DNA of 64,000 nucleotides from Lysinibacillus sp. PLM2 (GCA_023168345.1 AP025689.1:3926001-3990000); one strand, 5' to 3'. Shown: positions 16,657 to 25,283, counted from the first letter of the stretch. The notes: a model not told the origin generated them from the sequence alone. Translations and numbers: made by a program.

Positions 16657-17834
16657 GCAAAATTGTCTTTTTTTCGTTACCAGCACATGGTCACACCAAT
16701 CCTACTATTCCCGTGGTAACCGAACTAACGAATAGAGGCCATCAAGTTTGGTACTACTCCTTTCTAGAATTTCAAGAAAAAATAGAAGCAGCCGGTGCAA
16801 CATTTATTGCTTGCGATAAATTTTTACCGAAAGTATCCCATAAAGAATTGGACCGTAAGATTGGTAAGGATTTTGCGGCATTAATTGAAATGGTAGCCGA
16901 TACAACTATTGCTTTAGATGAAAAGGTATGTAGAGAGTTAAGGGAAATTCAACCAGATTGCATTGTATCTGATTCTTTAAGTGTTTGGGGGAAGCTATTT
17001 GCTAAAAAACTTGGAATTCCCTATATTTGTTCCACTACATCCTTTGCTTTTAATCAGCATACAGCAAAATTAATGAAGCGGGGTTTCATGGAAATTTGGA
17101 GACTAATTGTAGGTATGCAAAGGATTAAAAAAAAGATTAAATTATTGAACAGTTATGGTTATGAAGTGGAGAATTTTGTATCCTTAGTTCAAAATGACAA
17201 TGAAACAGACACTATTGTTTACACCTCGAGAGAATTTCAACCTATGGCGCATACCTTTTCTGAACGATACGCCTTTGTTGGACCATCTATAAGACAGACT
17301 GAGTCCTCACTGAAGAATCAAACTGGAAGAAAATTAGTGTATATATCTCTTGGAACTGTATTAAATCAGGATAAGGACTTTTATCTAAAATGTATTAAGG
17401 CCTTTGAAGAAAGTGACTATAATATTGTGATGTCAGTTGGAGAGAAGACGGATATTTCATCACTTGGGAGTATTCCAGAAAATTTCACAGTGAAAAACGT
17501 TGTGGATCAAATTGCAATATTACAGAAAGCAGATGTATTCGTTACCCATTGCGGTATGAATAGTGCAAGTGAAAGTCTATATTTTGGCGTTCCGATGGTT
17601 CTATTTCCACAACATAGCGAACAAAGACTAGTAGCAGAACGAGTTGCCGCGCTAGGTGCAGGATTAATGCTTACAGGAAAGAACCCAAAAGATATAGCAG
17701 CATCAGTAGATGAAGTTCTTTCAAATCATTCATATCAAAAACAGGCTCAAGAATTATCACAATCCTTTAAGGAAGCTGGTGGTTATGTAGCAGCAGCTAA
17801 TAGGATTCTTTCTAAAATTGAAAAGCTATCTTAA
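16653..17834 (+). CDS. MGT-type UDP-glycosyltransferase (GT1, macrolide/flavonoid glycosyltransferase-like)
   Basis: The 393-residue protein has a GT-B layout. The N-terminal acceptor domain opens with SLPAHGHTNPTIPV, whose HGH(T/V)NP motif holds the catalytic histidine (about H11 or H13). The C-terminal UDP-sugar domain contains VYISLGT near 230, and VTHCGMNSASESLYFGVPMVLFP with HSEQ near 297-325. These are the GT1/MGT nucleotide-sugar signatures found in YjiC and OleD. Such enzymes glucosylate small hydrophobic compounds or antibiotics in the cytoplasm. It is coupled to the upstream XRE/AbrB regulator, so I infer an inducible detoxification or specialised-metabolite role. The acceptor is unknown. 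Confidence 0.9.
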   Translation: MSKIVFFSLPAHGHTNPTIPVVTELTNRGHQVWYYSFLEFQEKIEAAGATFIACDKFLPKVSHKELDRKIGKDFAALIEMVADTTIALDEKVCRELREIQPDCIVSDSLSVWGKLFAKKLGIPYICSTTSFAFNQHTAKLMKRGFMEIWRLIVGMQRIKKKIKLLNSYGYEVENFVSLVQNDNETDTIVYTSREFQPMAHTFSERYAFVGPSIRQTESSLKNQTGRKLVYISLGTVLNQDKDFYLKCIKAFEESDYNIVMSVGEKTDISSLGSIPENFTVKNVVDQIAILQKADVFVTHCGMNSASESLYFGVPMVLFPQHSEQRLVAERVAALGAGLMLTGKNPKDIAASVDEVLSNHSYQKQAQELSQSFKEAGGYVAAANRILSKIEKLS

Positions 17835-17871
17835 CGGCACTTCCTATTTTTCATGTTTTAACTTATATTTC

Positions 17872-18834
17872 TTATAGGCGATATAATCCCACTCTCTCTT
17901 GTACAACTTCTAAAATTTCTATTGGTACTTCTATAATTTTAATATCACTTCCAAGGAAAAGTAGCCAATTTGTTATCTCCGTTATTTCTTCGGAATTATT
18001 AATATTGATAAATGTCTTTAAAATGGCTGTGGTTTGAAAAGGATTTGTATAAGAAATTGAAAAGGTTAAAGGATGGTATTTTTTGTACTGGGCAATTGCC
18101 TTAGGACCAAGCTCAAGGACTAGGTTAATTTGTTCGTCCTCTTTACTTAGTTTTTCTAAAATCTTTTTCCTACTTATTTTATTTTTCGTCGAATATGATT
18201 TTACATCAGTCAGATTATCGACTGGAAAAATCCTCTTCTTTTCATCTTTTAAATCAAAGCTTTCAATGAACCATAATCCTTTTTCACGATAAAGGTGTAA
18301 AAGATAGATTGGATAAGACTTGATCTCCTTCTCCTCTTCGATGGTAATTAATAAGTAGCTATCCAAAAGAATGGTTTGAATGAGTTTCTCTAACATAGGA
18401 TGAGGGAGGTCGGACAGTTCAAGTAAGTCAGGGTTTTTGGGATTAGTTCCTTCAAAAAGCAACATTTGATTTAAAAGGACGAGCTCATCTTGTTGGGTTT
18501 CAGAGATGAGTCCGAGCAATTTTTCAGCCAAAGATTGTCGACTCTTTAGATAAGGAAGTTGCTGATTTCTTGTAGCCATAAAGGCAATAAAAAGGGCTTT
18601 AATCTCATTATCAGTAAAATGAACATTGGGCAGGACAGAGTTGTTCATGACAAAATATCCCCCATCCCTTCCCACCTCAGCAACAAGTGGCATTCCCATC
18701 GCTTCAATTTCCCTAATATCTCTTATCGCTGTTGAACGTGAGATGTTAAATTCTTGCATGATTTCAGATATTGTAAAATGGGAACGATTGTTAATATAGC
18801 GCATAATGATATTAATTCGTTCAACTTTTTTCAT
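17872..18834 (-). CDS. DeoR-type HTH/WYL-domain regulator (YobV-like)
   Basis: ATG 18834 has AGGAG upstream. The 320-residue protein starts with an HTH_11/DeoR winged helix (MKKVERINIIMRYINNRSHFTISEIMQEFNISRSTAIRDI). A central WYL-like ligand domain (about 140-215) contains the IYLLHLYREKGLWFIESFDL strand pattern, and a C-terminal extension covers about 230-320. Divergent from it, 107 bp away, is a GyrI-like effector-binding protein. In B. subtilis the yobV regulator is likewise adjacent to yobU, a stand-alone effector-binding domain. I infer that the pair senses and buffers a small ligand. Confidence 0.85.
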   Translation of the reverse strand: MKKVERINIIMRYINNRSHFTISEIMQEFNISRSTAIRDIREIEAMGMPLVAEVGRDGGYFVMNNSVLPNVHFTDNEIKALFIAFMATRNQQLPYLKSRQSLAEKLLGLISETQQDELVLLNQMLLFEGTNPKNPDLLELSDLPHPMLEKLIQTILLDSYLLITIEEEKEIKSYPIYLLHLYREKGLWFIESFDLKDEKKRIFPVDNLTDVKSYSTKNKISRKKILEKLSKEDEQINLVLELGPKAIAQYKKYHPLTFSISYTNPFQTTAILKTFININNSEEITEITNWLLFLGSDIKIIEVPIEILEVVQERVGLYRL

Positions 18835-18941
18835 CGCGACTCCTAAACAGTATCATTTTTTGACATGATTTAAGGTTATTATAAACCCATCAAATGAAAA
18901 TACAAGTCATTTGAAAATTATAAAAAAGGATGGTTTTGAAT

Positions 18942-19424
18942 ATGACAGAGTACACGTTAGAAGAAAAGGACGGCTTTACTGTTTTAGGTTTAGGGATTGA
19001 ACTTAAGAGTGATTATACTGACTACGTTGGTATAAACAAGGAAAAGTCAGACTTTTGGCAAGCCGTCAAAGATGATGGAAGGCTTGATACATTAAAAAAC
19101 TTGGCTAAAAATGACTTCATTTTTGCAGTGAACGAAGCTGTGAATAACAAGATGATGCATTATGCAGGTGTCCTGACAGAGGCAACATTACCAGATGTCG
19201 AATCGAGAGTCATTCAATTTCCTAAGGGCGAATACCTGGTTGTTAAAGGTGAAGCCAATACAGCTTTTGAACTAAGTAATATGCTTACTGGGATTGCCTT
19301 TGGTCAAGTCTTACCAGCAGCAAAGGATTTCGCCTATGTCGGTGGGCCAAATACAACCGTTGAAATGGGAGAACGAAATGGCTTAGTTTTTGGTGAAATG
19401 TGGATTCCTGTAGTGAGGAAATAA
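18942..19424 (+). CDS. GyrI-like/AraC effector-binding domain protein (YobU-like)
   Basis: I start at ATG 18942 (MTEYTLEEKDGFTVLGLG), with AAAAGGATGG at suitable distance. The 160-residue product is a stand-alone GyrI-like domain. The first strand is FTVLGLGIEL. A central helix follows (ESDFWQAV-like: KSDFWQAVKDDGRLD). The conserved YAGVLTEATLPDVESRVIQFPKGEYLVVKGEA block and the final strand ERNGLVFGEMWIPVVRK end the domain. Such proteins bind drugs or hydrophobic ligands without a DNA-binding part. Divergent placement next to the DeoR/WYL regulator matches the yobU-yobV arrangement. Confidence 0.85.
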   Translation: MTEYTLEEKDGFTVLGLGIELKSDYTDYVGINKEKSDFWQAVKDDGRLDTLKNLAKNDFIFAVNEAVNNKMMHYAGVLTEATLPDVESRVIQFPKGEYLVVKGEANTAFELSNMLTGIAFGQVLPAAKDFAYVGGPNTTVEMGERNGLVFGEMWIPVVRK

Positions 19425-19451
19425 AAGGAATGATGGATAGAACTGAATCAA

Positions 19452-19488
19452 ACAGCACTTCTCCATGTAAGAGAGTGCTGTTATTTTC
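19452..19488 (+). terminator. Terminator after the GyrI-like gene
   Basis: ACAGCACT pairs with AGTGCTGT around a 14-base loop and is followed by TATTTTC. Confidence 0.7.
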
Positions 19489-19603
19489 TCTTTAGACTTG
19501 ACTTTTTTATATCTGCGCATCATCATATTAATCTATAATTTTTAAATTATTATTATACAATTGCCTAATAGCCCTTTATCTTAAAATTAGTAATTTACAC
19601 AGC

Positions 19604-20137
19604 CTATCGAATAGGATTTTCAAAGTTCCAGTTAGTATAAATTACCGAAGCAGTCACTGGATCTTTCGACGTATCTTCCGTAAAACCGCCGATTAAATTG
19701 CCTACTCTAAATGTAGGTTCAAATAACTGTTCTTCTTTAGGTGGTGCTGTTGGACCATCTATCCCCAATTCTGTTTCATCTGTAACCACTACTTTCATTC
19801 CATTATCCAACGTAAAGCTCATTCCGTCTTCTCCAACTTCCGTTATGACTCCTTCGATATTAAGAAGGACACTTGCAGCAGGACCTGAATTATCTACCAC
19901 AATTCTCTCCGTTAAATCTATAGACGACGCTACATCATTGTTTATGTTTGGTAATGTAACAACAGCAACTACAGCGATTACGATACAAGCTACAAAGCCT
20001 CCAACTATTAATCTTACGTTTTTCATAAAGCCCCTCTTTTCTTTTGTTTCATATTCCAACATTTCTTTTTGCATTTTGTTTTTAAATTCTTCGGAAGCAT
20101 GAATCTGATTCATCACATTCTTATAAATACTCATCAC
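19604..20137 (-). CDS. Probable anti-sigma factor with one membrane helix
   Basis: GTG 20137 (or ATG 20134) overlaps the end of the ECF sigma gene, giving translational coupling. The 177-residue protein has a charged cytoplasmic N-terminus (about 1-38), one membrane helix (about 40-62; RLIVGGFVACIVIAVVAVVTLP), and a small extracytoplasmic beta domain. That domain contains the strand pair IEGVITEVGEDGMSFTLDNGMKVVVTDET, OB-like in appearance. There is no ZAS zinc motif. Position and topology indicate an anti-sigma factor that holds the sigma factor at the membrane and releases it on an envelope or cytoplasmic signal. The signal is unknown. Confidence 0.75.
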   Translation of the reverse strand: MMSIYKNVMNQIHASEEFKNKMQKEMLEYETKEKRGFMKNVRLIVGGFVACIVIAVVAVVTLPNINNDVASSIDLTERIVVDNSGPAASVLLNIEGVITEVGEDGMSFTLDNGMKVVVTDETELGIDGPTAPPKEEQLFEPTFRVGNLIGGFTEDTSKDPVTASVIYTNWNFENPIR

Positions 20138-20613
20138 ACTTTACTCCCTTCTTCTAAAATCGTTTTTAGCTTCATTCGAACCCTTCTCAACTTTGAGCCT
20201 ACTGTGTTTACTTTCATCTCTAATAGATTGGCAACTTCCGCAGTCGTATAACCTTCGTAATAATGTAAATAAACAATAACCCTATCTTCTTGATCGAGTT
20301 CAAAAATTTCCGGGAGAACACTCTGTTCCTCTTTTGCAACAAACGTCATCTCTTCTGTTATCGATACCGTCTTCCTAACGCGGGAAGACTTAAAATAATC
20401 CTTGCATTTATTGAAAGTCACTTTGATAAGCCAAGCCTTTAAATGCTCTTCATTATCAAAGGGCTTTTTCTGTTTCATAAGTGTCATATAGACCTCTTGT
20501 ACAATATCCTCAGCCTCAGACATGTTTTTTGTCTGCTGCACAGCGATTCGTATTAAAGTGTCACTATAAGTTTGAACAATTTCATGAACACGTAAGCCGG
20601 CGAACGTTTTCAT
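20134..20613 (-). CDS. ECF-type RNA polymerase sigma factor
   Basis: I choose ATG 20613, which lies seven bases from GGAGG; the TTG six bases earlier is too close. The 159-residue protein has region 2 with EAEDIVQEVYMTL (about 32-46) and KAWLIKVTFNKCKDYFKSSR (about 62-82), the usual core-binding and minus-10 recognition helices. Region 4 is at about 105-155 (QEDRVIVYLHYYEGYTTAEVANLL with KVNTVGSKLRRVR). It is coupled to a membrane anti-sigma factor. Upstream I see only a weak ECF-like promoter (TGAAAA ... CGAA). Relation to named SigV/SigM/SigX groups cannot be fixed from sequence alone. Confidence 0.88.
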   Translation of the reverse strand: MKTFAGLRVHEIVQTYSDTLIRIAVQQTKNMSEAEDIVQEVYMTLMKQKKPFDNEEHLKAWLIKVTFNKCKDYFKSSRVRKTVSITEEMTFVAKEEQSVLPEIFELDQEDRVIVYLHYYEGYTTAEVANLLEMKVNTVGSKLRRVRMKLKTILEEGSKV

Positions 20614-20785
20614 ACTCAAGCCTCCTTCACTTCATAATACGATTCATCTTCAAAGATTCGTGCAATAGATAATTTTTTTCACAAAATTTATTCTATAGAA
20701 ATAGATTATCAGTTCTTTTACGATATACCTTAATAGAAAAAAGTGCGCGCCGTTAGGTAAATCTTGGCTTCCCCACTCTTCTAAT

Positions 20786-20799
20786 ACCAAGGCCTTGGT
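20786..20799. promoter_or_regulatory. 14-bp perfect palindrome upstream of rocB
   Basis: ACCAAGG followed by CCTTGGT forms a perfect dyad 46 bp upstream of a sigma-A-like minus-35 element. It is a possible operator for rocB control; the binding protein is unknown. Confidence 0.4.
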
Positions 20800-20844
20800 T
20801 TTGAAATAAATTTATCAATTTAGTTTATTTGTATGATTGTACAC

Positions 20845-20873
20845 TTGACGCGGTTTATTTTATTCGGTTACAT
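20845..20873 (+). promoter_or_regulatory. Candidate sigma-A promoter of rocB
   Basis: TTGACG is followed after 17 bases by TTACAT, about 37 bases upstream of the rocB start. The minus-10 match is moderate. Confidence 0.4.
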
Positions 20874-20909
20874 TTTGATAAAATCATATAGAAAAAAGGA
20901 GGCCGTCTT

Positions 20910-22577
20910 ATGTTGAATTGTCGTGACGATATACTTTCTTATACGAAGCAGCTTGTTAACATAGAAAGTATCGTAAATACATCTGGTGAGGGGACAATTG
21001 CCCGTTCTCTATTTCAGATCATCTCTTCATTACCATACTTTATACAAAATCCGAGTTCAGTAGCTTTAGAGAAGACGATGAACGATGAGCAAGAAAGATA
21101 TAATGTCATGGCATTTGTTAAAGGAAAAAAAGGAAAGAGTAACCGCACAATTATTTTAATGGGACATATCGATACGGTTGGGATTGAAGACTTCAACCAA
21201 TTGAAAGCACATGCTTGTTCTCCAGATGACCTGATGGACGCATTGAAAAAGGATAAACTACCTGCTTCAGCCAAAGAACATTTAGAATCTGGGGATTGGT
21301 TATTTGGCCGTGGTGTCCTTGATATGAAAAGCGGCGTTGCAAGTAATCTCTATCTTTTAAAATACTATTCCGAACATCCGGAAGAACTGGACGGCAACAT
21401 TTTATTGTTAGCAGAATGTGATGAGGAAGACGGCTCGCACGGAGTTCTTTCCGCTTTAAAAACGTTAATAAAGTGGAAAGAAGAACATGGTTTTGAATAT
21501 ATTGCTGCCATTAATTCTGATTTCGTTTCTCCTCGCTTTGAAGGGGATGAAAATCGCTATATTTATAAAGGGACGGTAGGGAAACTTCTACCATCATTCT
21601 TTATAACAGGCGCAGAAACACATGTCGGTTCAGCCTTTGAAGGTTTAGATCCGAACTTTATCGCTGCAGAGCTGACAAAACAAATAAATTATAATCCTGA
21701 GCTTTGCAACGAGGCTTATGGAGAAACGACAGTGCCGCCAGTTTCATTAAAACAAACAGACTTAAAACCATCTTATACTGTACAAACAGCATTATCTGCT
21801 TATGTTTATTATAATTTCTTTATTCATTCTTGGTCTCCAAAAGATGTACTGGACAAGCTTAAGGAACAAGCCATAATTGCTTTTACCAATGCGCTTACTA
21901 CTTTTGAAGAAAGATATCGCAAATATAGTGAAATTAGTAGTGAACCCTTTGTCTCCCCTTCTTGGAAGCCGAGAGTTTTTACATATGAAGAAATGGAGCA
22001 ACTATTAATCGAGGAAAATGGTGATTCATTCATCGCACACATGAATAAATTTAAACAAAACCTCCTGACAAATTTAGAGTTAGATACGCGTATGTACGCT
22101 GCACGAGTTGTCGAGGAAGCTTGGAAATGGATGAAGGATAAAGATCCAGCTATTATCTTATTCTACTCTTCCCTCTACTCTCCAAGAATTGAAATGACAG
22201 GGAAAACAAAAAATGAGCTTAATTTAATTAGAGCGCTAGATGAAGCAGTGGAGACCATACAGCCTGAATATCCATATCCGATTGTTACTCGAAATTTTTT
22301 CCCGTATATTTCTGATATGAGCTTTATGGCTTTAAGTGATGATGAAGATGGAATCAATGCTGTTTCAAAAAATAACCCTGGTTGGGGAACAAAACACTAT
22401 GTTGAGTTTCAAGATATACGAGATATAAATGTGCCCGTGATTAATATTGGTCCATATGGCTTGGATGCTCACAAGAAGCTTGAAAGAATGGAAATGAAAT
22501 ACTCACTCGAAATAGTACCAAATATAACACATCTTGTTATTCAAAATCTACTGTCCTACGAAGAAAAAAGCCTGTAG
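20910..22577 (+). CDS. rocB: M20-family peptidase RocB (arginine utilisation protein)
   Basis: ATG 20910 follows AAAAAAGGAGG. The 555-residue product is the length of Bacillus RocB and has the M20 metallopeptidase layout. Metal-binding blocks are ILMGHIDTVG (about 76-85), GRGVLDMKSGVASNL (about 134-148) and AECDEEDGSHG (about 168-178). An inserted lid domain follows, and the C-terminal block DMSFMALSDDE to NIGPYGLDAHKKLERM closes the active site. RocB is linked to arginine and ornithine degradation in B. subtilis, but its exact reaction is undefined. Here it stands alone, away from rocA/C/D/E/F, so its regulation may differ. Confidence 0.9.
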   Translation: MLNCRDDILSYTKQLVNIESIVNTSGEGTIARSLFQIISSLPYFIQNPSSVALEKTMNDEQERYNVMAFVKGKKGKSNRTIILMGHIDTVGIEDFNQLKAHACSPDDLMDALKKDKLPASAKEHLESGDWLFGRGVLDMKSGVASNLYLLKYYSEHPEELDGNILLLAECDEEDGSHGVLSALKTLIKWKEEHGFEYIAAINSDFVSPRFEGDENRYIYKGTVGKLLPSFFITGAETHVGSAFEGLDPNFIAAELTKQINYNPELCNEAYGETTVPPVSLKQTDLKPSYTVQTALSAYVYYNFFIHSWSPKDVLDKLKEQAIIAFTNALTTFEERYRKYSEISSEPFVSPSWKPRVFTYEEMEQLLIEENGDSFIAHMNKFKQNLLTNLELDTRMYAARVVEEAWKWMKDKDPAIILFYSSLYSPRIEMTGKTKNELNLIRALDEAVETIQPEYPYPIVTRNFFPYISDMSFMALSDDEDGINAVSKNNPGWGTKHYVEFQDIRDINVPVINIGPYGLDAHKKLERMEMKYSLEIVPNITHLVIQNLLSYEEKSL

Positions 22578-22682
22578 CTAATCGACAGGAAGTAATCTGT
22601 CATTTCCTTAGAAATGTTGAACTTTTCATCAAAAAATGGACAACCGTATATTTAAAATAGATATAGGCATTTGATAAATGAA

Positions 22683-22730
22683 AACCACCTAAAACATTGT
22701 TAATGCAACGTTTTAGGTGGTGGTTCTTTT
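22683..22730. terminator. Strong hairpin terminator between rocB and the hydroxylase gene
   Basis: ACCACCTAAAACATTG pairs with CAACGTTTTAGGTGGT around six bases and is followed by a TTCTTTT run. It can serve both converging genes. Confidence 0.85.
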
Positions 22731-22764
22731 CATAAATCATACTTACGTATGAGACGGTTCACCG

Positions 22765-23388
22765 TCACTTTACCCTTCCTTCTAAATCTTTTGCCGTCTT
22801 GCTTGTTTCAACGCTTTTCTCATTCTTTAAAGTACCAAATAGATAATCAAAAAATGGATTGGATACGCCAAACCAATAGTTTTCATTTTTAAAATGATGA
22901 AGAATATGGGTTTTCTTTAACCAGACACCGAATTTTGACAGCGGTTTGATTGGTCGGTGAGCAACATAGTGTTTCCACTCATATACTAGCAGCATAAGAA
23001 TAAGCCCTAAACTAAAAGCTAAAGTCCAGTCTAGTTTTTTTGTAATGAAATAAAATAACAAAGATAGAATGATGAAATTCGGAATGCTATACCAAATCGG
23101 AAGAAATAATAATTTTAAATCATTTGGATATTTGTGATGGTCATAATGAATCCGTTTTAAGAATTTTAAAAACAACTTATTTTGCGGTGGCTTAAGATGG
23201 AAGAAAAAACGGTGAGTTATATATTCAGCAAACATATAGAATACAAGGCCAAATGCAAACCATACGAGTACCATTGCTGATTGAACTACTGTCAATAATA
23301 CAATCGCAATTCCTAGCGAAAGAATCAGCATGAACAAAATGTCAAAATGGAAAAAGAAGTCTCGATACAGTCCTTTACTTTTCAACAT
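22765..23388 (-). CDS. Fatty acid hydroxylase / sterol desaturase family membrane protein
   Basis: I take ATG 23388 as start; a GTG six bases upstream is also possible. The roughly 207-residue product has four membrane helices and the di-iron histidine boxes of the superfamily: HRFFFH (about 60), HYDHHKYP (about 82), HYVAHRP (about 140) and HILHHFKNENYWFGVSNPFFD (about 160). The last block with NYWFGVSNP.FD is typical of fatty acid hydroxylases. The enzyme should use O2 to oxidise a lipid at the membrane. It lies 12 bases downstream of a GntR/FadR-type regulator gene, indicating an operon under acyl-CoA-type control, which is inference. Confidence 0.88.
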   Translation of the reverse strand: MLKSKGLYRDFFFHFDILFMLILSLGIAIVLLTVVQSAMVLVWFAFGLVFYMFAEYITHRFFFHLKPPQNKLFLKFLKRIHYDHHKYPNDLKLLFLPIWYSIPNFIILSLLFYFITKKLDWTLAFSLGLILMLLVYEWKHYVAHRPIKPLSKFGVWLKKTHILHHFKNENYWFGVSNPFFDYLFGTLKNEKSVETSKTAKDLEGRVK

Positions 23389-23400
23389 CTTCACTCACTT

Positions 23401-24072
23401 TCATTTTATTTTCCAAAGTTCCAGACTTTTTTGCATCATTGTTTTAATGATTGCTTCTGTTTTCTGAATATCCTTTTCAAAGAGAGAGTTTAAGAATTCA
23501 TAGTAGTAGTCCCTTGTAACCTGACGATGTTCAGAGATAGCAAAATATTTTTCAGCTAAAAGTAAAAATACTTCTTTAAAACTATTTAAAATTAGGAGAT
23601 AGATTGGATTTGAGGACAATCCAGCAAGATTTATCTGTAGCTCCCAATCAAAATGAGCAAAAGCAGCTGCATCCTCCTCTAAATCTTCTAAGTTGGTAAA
23701 TAATGAAATAACTTTATGCGGATGACGTTCAACGGCATCTTTTATATAAGCAGGAGATAAAACGATACGTAATTCCAAGACATACTCAATGAATTCATCA
23801 GGAACTTCCTCATATGAATTAAGGATTCCAACAATCGTCAATAAATTTCCGTGCTTCCAATAGTTATTTACAATTGGGGGCATTCCTTTACGAATAGTAA
23901 TCCAACCATTTCGCTCCAGTCGCTGCAGCACCTCTCGTATTGTTGGGCGACCGACCTCAAAATACAAAGCGAGCTCCCTTTCCGAGGGCAAGGCTTTATT
24001 AGCCTCAAATTCACCTTTAATAATCTTTTTGATAAATTTTTCCTCAGCAACGTCAGACGACCGTATCTTCAA
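23401..24072 (-). CDS. GntR-family regulator of the proteobacterial FadR type
   Basis: The open frame starts at 24108, but that would overlap an operator. I prefer TTG 24072 (MKIRSSDVAEEKF), with AAAGGGG upstream and an N-terminus that aligns with E. coli FadR. The roughly 223-residue protein has a GntR winged helix at about 8-75 (LPSERELALYFEVGRPTIRE). It also has the FadR-like wing NGWITIRKG.P..VNNYWKHGNLL and a helical C-terminal domain. The latter carries FDWELQINLAGLSSNPIYLLILNSFKEVF, strongly reminiscent of FadR's acyl-CoA-binding domain rather than the usual FCD metal site. Bacillus normally uses a TetR-type FadR for this task, so the protein is unusual here. It likely controls the downstream hydroxylase. 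Confidence 0.82.
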   Translation of the reverse strand: MKIRSSDVAEEKFIKKIIKGEFEANKALPSERELALYFEVGRPTIREVLQRLERNGWITIRKGMPPIVNNYWKHGNLLTIVGILNSYEEVPDEFIEYVLELRIVLSPAYIKDAVERHPHKVISLFTNLEDLEEDAAAFAHFDWELQINLAGLSSNPIYLLILNSFKEVFLLLAEKYFAISEHRQVTRDYYYEFLNSLFEKDIQKTEAIIKTMMQKSLELWKIK

Positions 24073-24095
24073 GTCAATAATGTAACCCCTTTCAT

Positions 24096-24108
24096 TTGGT
24101 ATTACCAA
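24096..24108. promoter_or_regulatory. FadR/GntR-type operator 1
   Basis: TTGGTATTACCAA is a perfect dyad containing the FadR-subfamily core TNGTNNNACNA. It lies just upstream of the preferred start of the GntR gene. Confidence 0.7.
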
Positions 24109-24117
24109 TTTATCACT

Positions 24118-24130
24118 TTGGTAATACCAT
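24118..24130. promoter_or_regulatory. FadR/GntR-type operator 2
   Basis: TGGTAATACCA (24119-24129) fits the TNGTNNNACNA core. Its centre lies 22 bp from the centre of operator 1, about two helical turns, so dimers could bind the same DNA face. Confidence 0.7.
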
Positions 24131-24386
24131 TTTACATTTCAATTTACAGAATAGTCAAACTATTTTTATTTATTAAATTCCTAATAAGAAAGCGATGAGG
24201 TTAATAAAAAGCTTCTAAAATAGCGATAAGTAATGAAAAAAAGACCCATTATGTTGCTTGAAGGTCTTCAATACGACAAATGACATCAAGTTCTATTCTG
24301 ATAAACACCATAAAAACTCTTGATACAATACTTTAGTTAATACCATATATTTCATGTATTATAATGTTTGTTAGGAGGGGATTCGA

Positions 24387-25133
24387 ATGAATTTCGTATT
24401 TGATATTGATGGTACACTTTGCTTTGATGGGAAAACGATCGATCATTCGATTGTAGTTGCTTTAGATAAGCTTTCTAAAGATGGACATGACGTTATTTTT
24501 GCTTCTGCTCGACCGATTCGTGATTTAGTACCTATACTCCCTGAGCAATTTAAAACAGGAAAACTAGTTGGCGGAAATGGGTGTTTCATTTCAAATAATG
24601 AACAAATTATAGCGGAATCTTTTACACCTCAACTAGTGACACAGCTACATACAATTATTGAAAAACATCAGCTTAATTACTTAGCAGATGGCGAATGGGA
24701 TTATGCTTATACAGGAAGTGAAGATCATCCTATTTACAAGAATATTAACCAAAGCTCTGCAAAAAATGTTGATATTACTGAACTACAAAAAGTATGTAAA
24801 TTAGTACTTTTTAAGCCTACTCAAGCTACCATTCATGCACTTAGTACTTTGCCTGTTTGTGTAACAGCTTATAAAAATGAGGATGCCATTGATATTAGCC
24901 CATTAGGTATTAATAAAGTTTATGGACTTGAAAAACTTCATATAGAGGATTTCATTGCTTTTGGAAATGACAGTAATGACCAGTGCTTGTTTGAAAAAGC
25001 ATCTTATAGCGTATGTGTTGGGCAAAACGATGTACATAAATTTGCTTCTTTAACGATTTCAAATGAAGATGTTGCCCGCACTATTTTTGAGGTAAGCAAT
25101 AAGATTCTTCATATGGAAACTCAGAATTTTTGA
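24387..25133 (+). CDS. HAD-superfamily phosphatase (Cof-type, HAD-IIB)
   Basis: ATG 24387 follows TTAGGAGGGG. The 248-residue product has the HAD motifs in order. Motif I is FDIDGTLCF (nucleophile D7, acid D9). Motif II is IFASARP (about 49-55). A Cof-type C2 cap follows. Motif III is the lysine in INKVYGLEKL (about 176), and motif IV is AFGNDSNDQCLFEKA (about 192-206). This is the HAD-IIB class of small-molecule phosphatases acting on sugar phosphates or flavin precursors in the cytoplasm. The substrate is not predictable. It is a single-gene unit ending in a strong terminator. Confidence 0.9.
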   Translation: MNFVFDIDGTLCFDGKTIDHSIVVALDKLSKDGHDVIFASARPIRDLVPILPEQFKTGKLVGGNGCFISNNEQIIAESFTPQLVTQLHTIIEKHQLNYLADGEWDYAYTGSEDHPIYKNINQSSAKNVDITELQKVCKLVLFKPTQATIHALSTLPVCVTAYKNEDAIDISPLGINKVYGLEKLHIEDFIAFGNDSNDQCLFEKASYSVCVGQNDVHKFASLTISNEDVARTIFEVSNKILHMETQNF

Positions 25134-25239
25134 GACATTCGTTAGGAGGGATTCGGAGCATTCCATATAGAAATAGCTTATTTTTATAAAGCTATTGGTG
25201 TTAGCTATGTAATTTGTTTTTTGCTGACCAAAAAATGAT

Positions 25240-25283
25240 AAAAGACGTTCCACGATTTTCATTTTCGAACTGGAACGTCTTTT
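25240..25283. terminator. Hairpin terminator downstream of the HAD gene
   Basis: AAAAGACGTTCCA pairs perfectly with TGGAACGTCTTTT around an 18-base loop. Confidence 0.8.
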
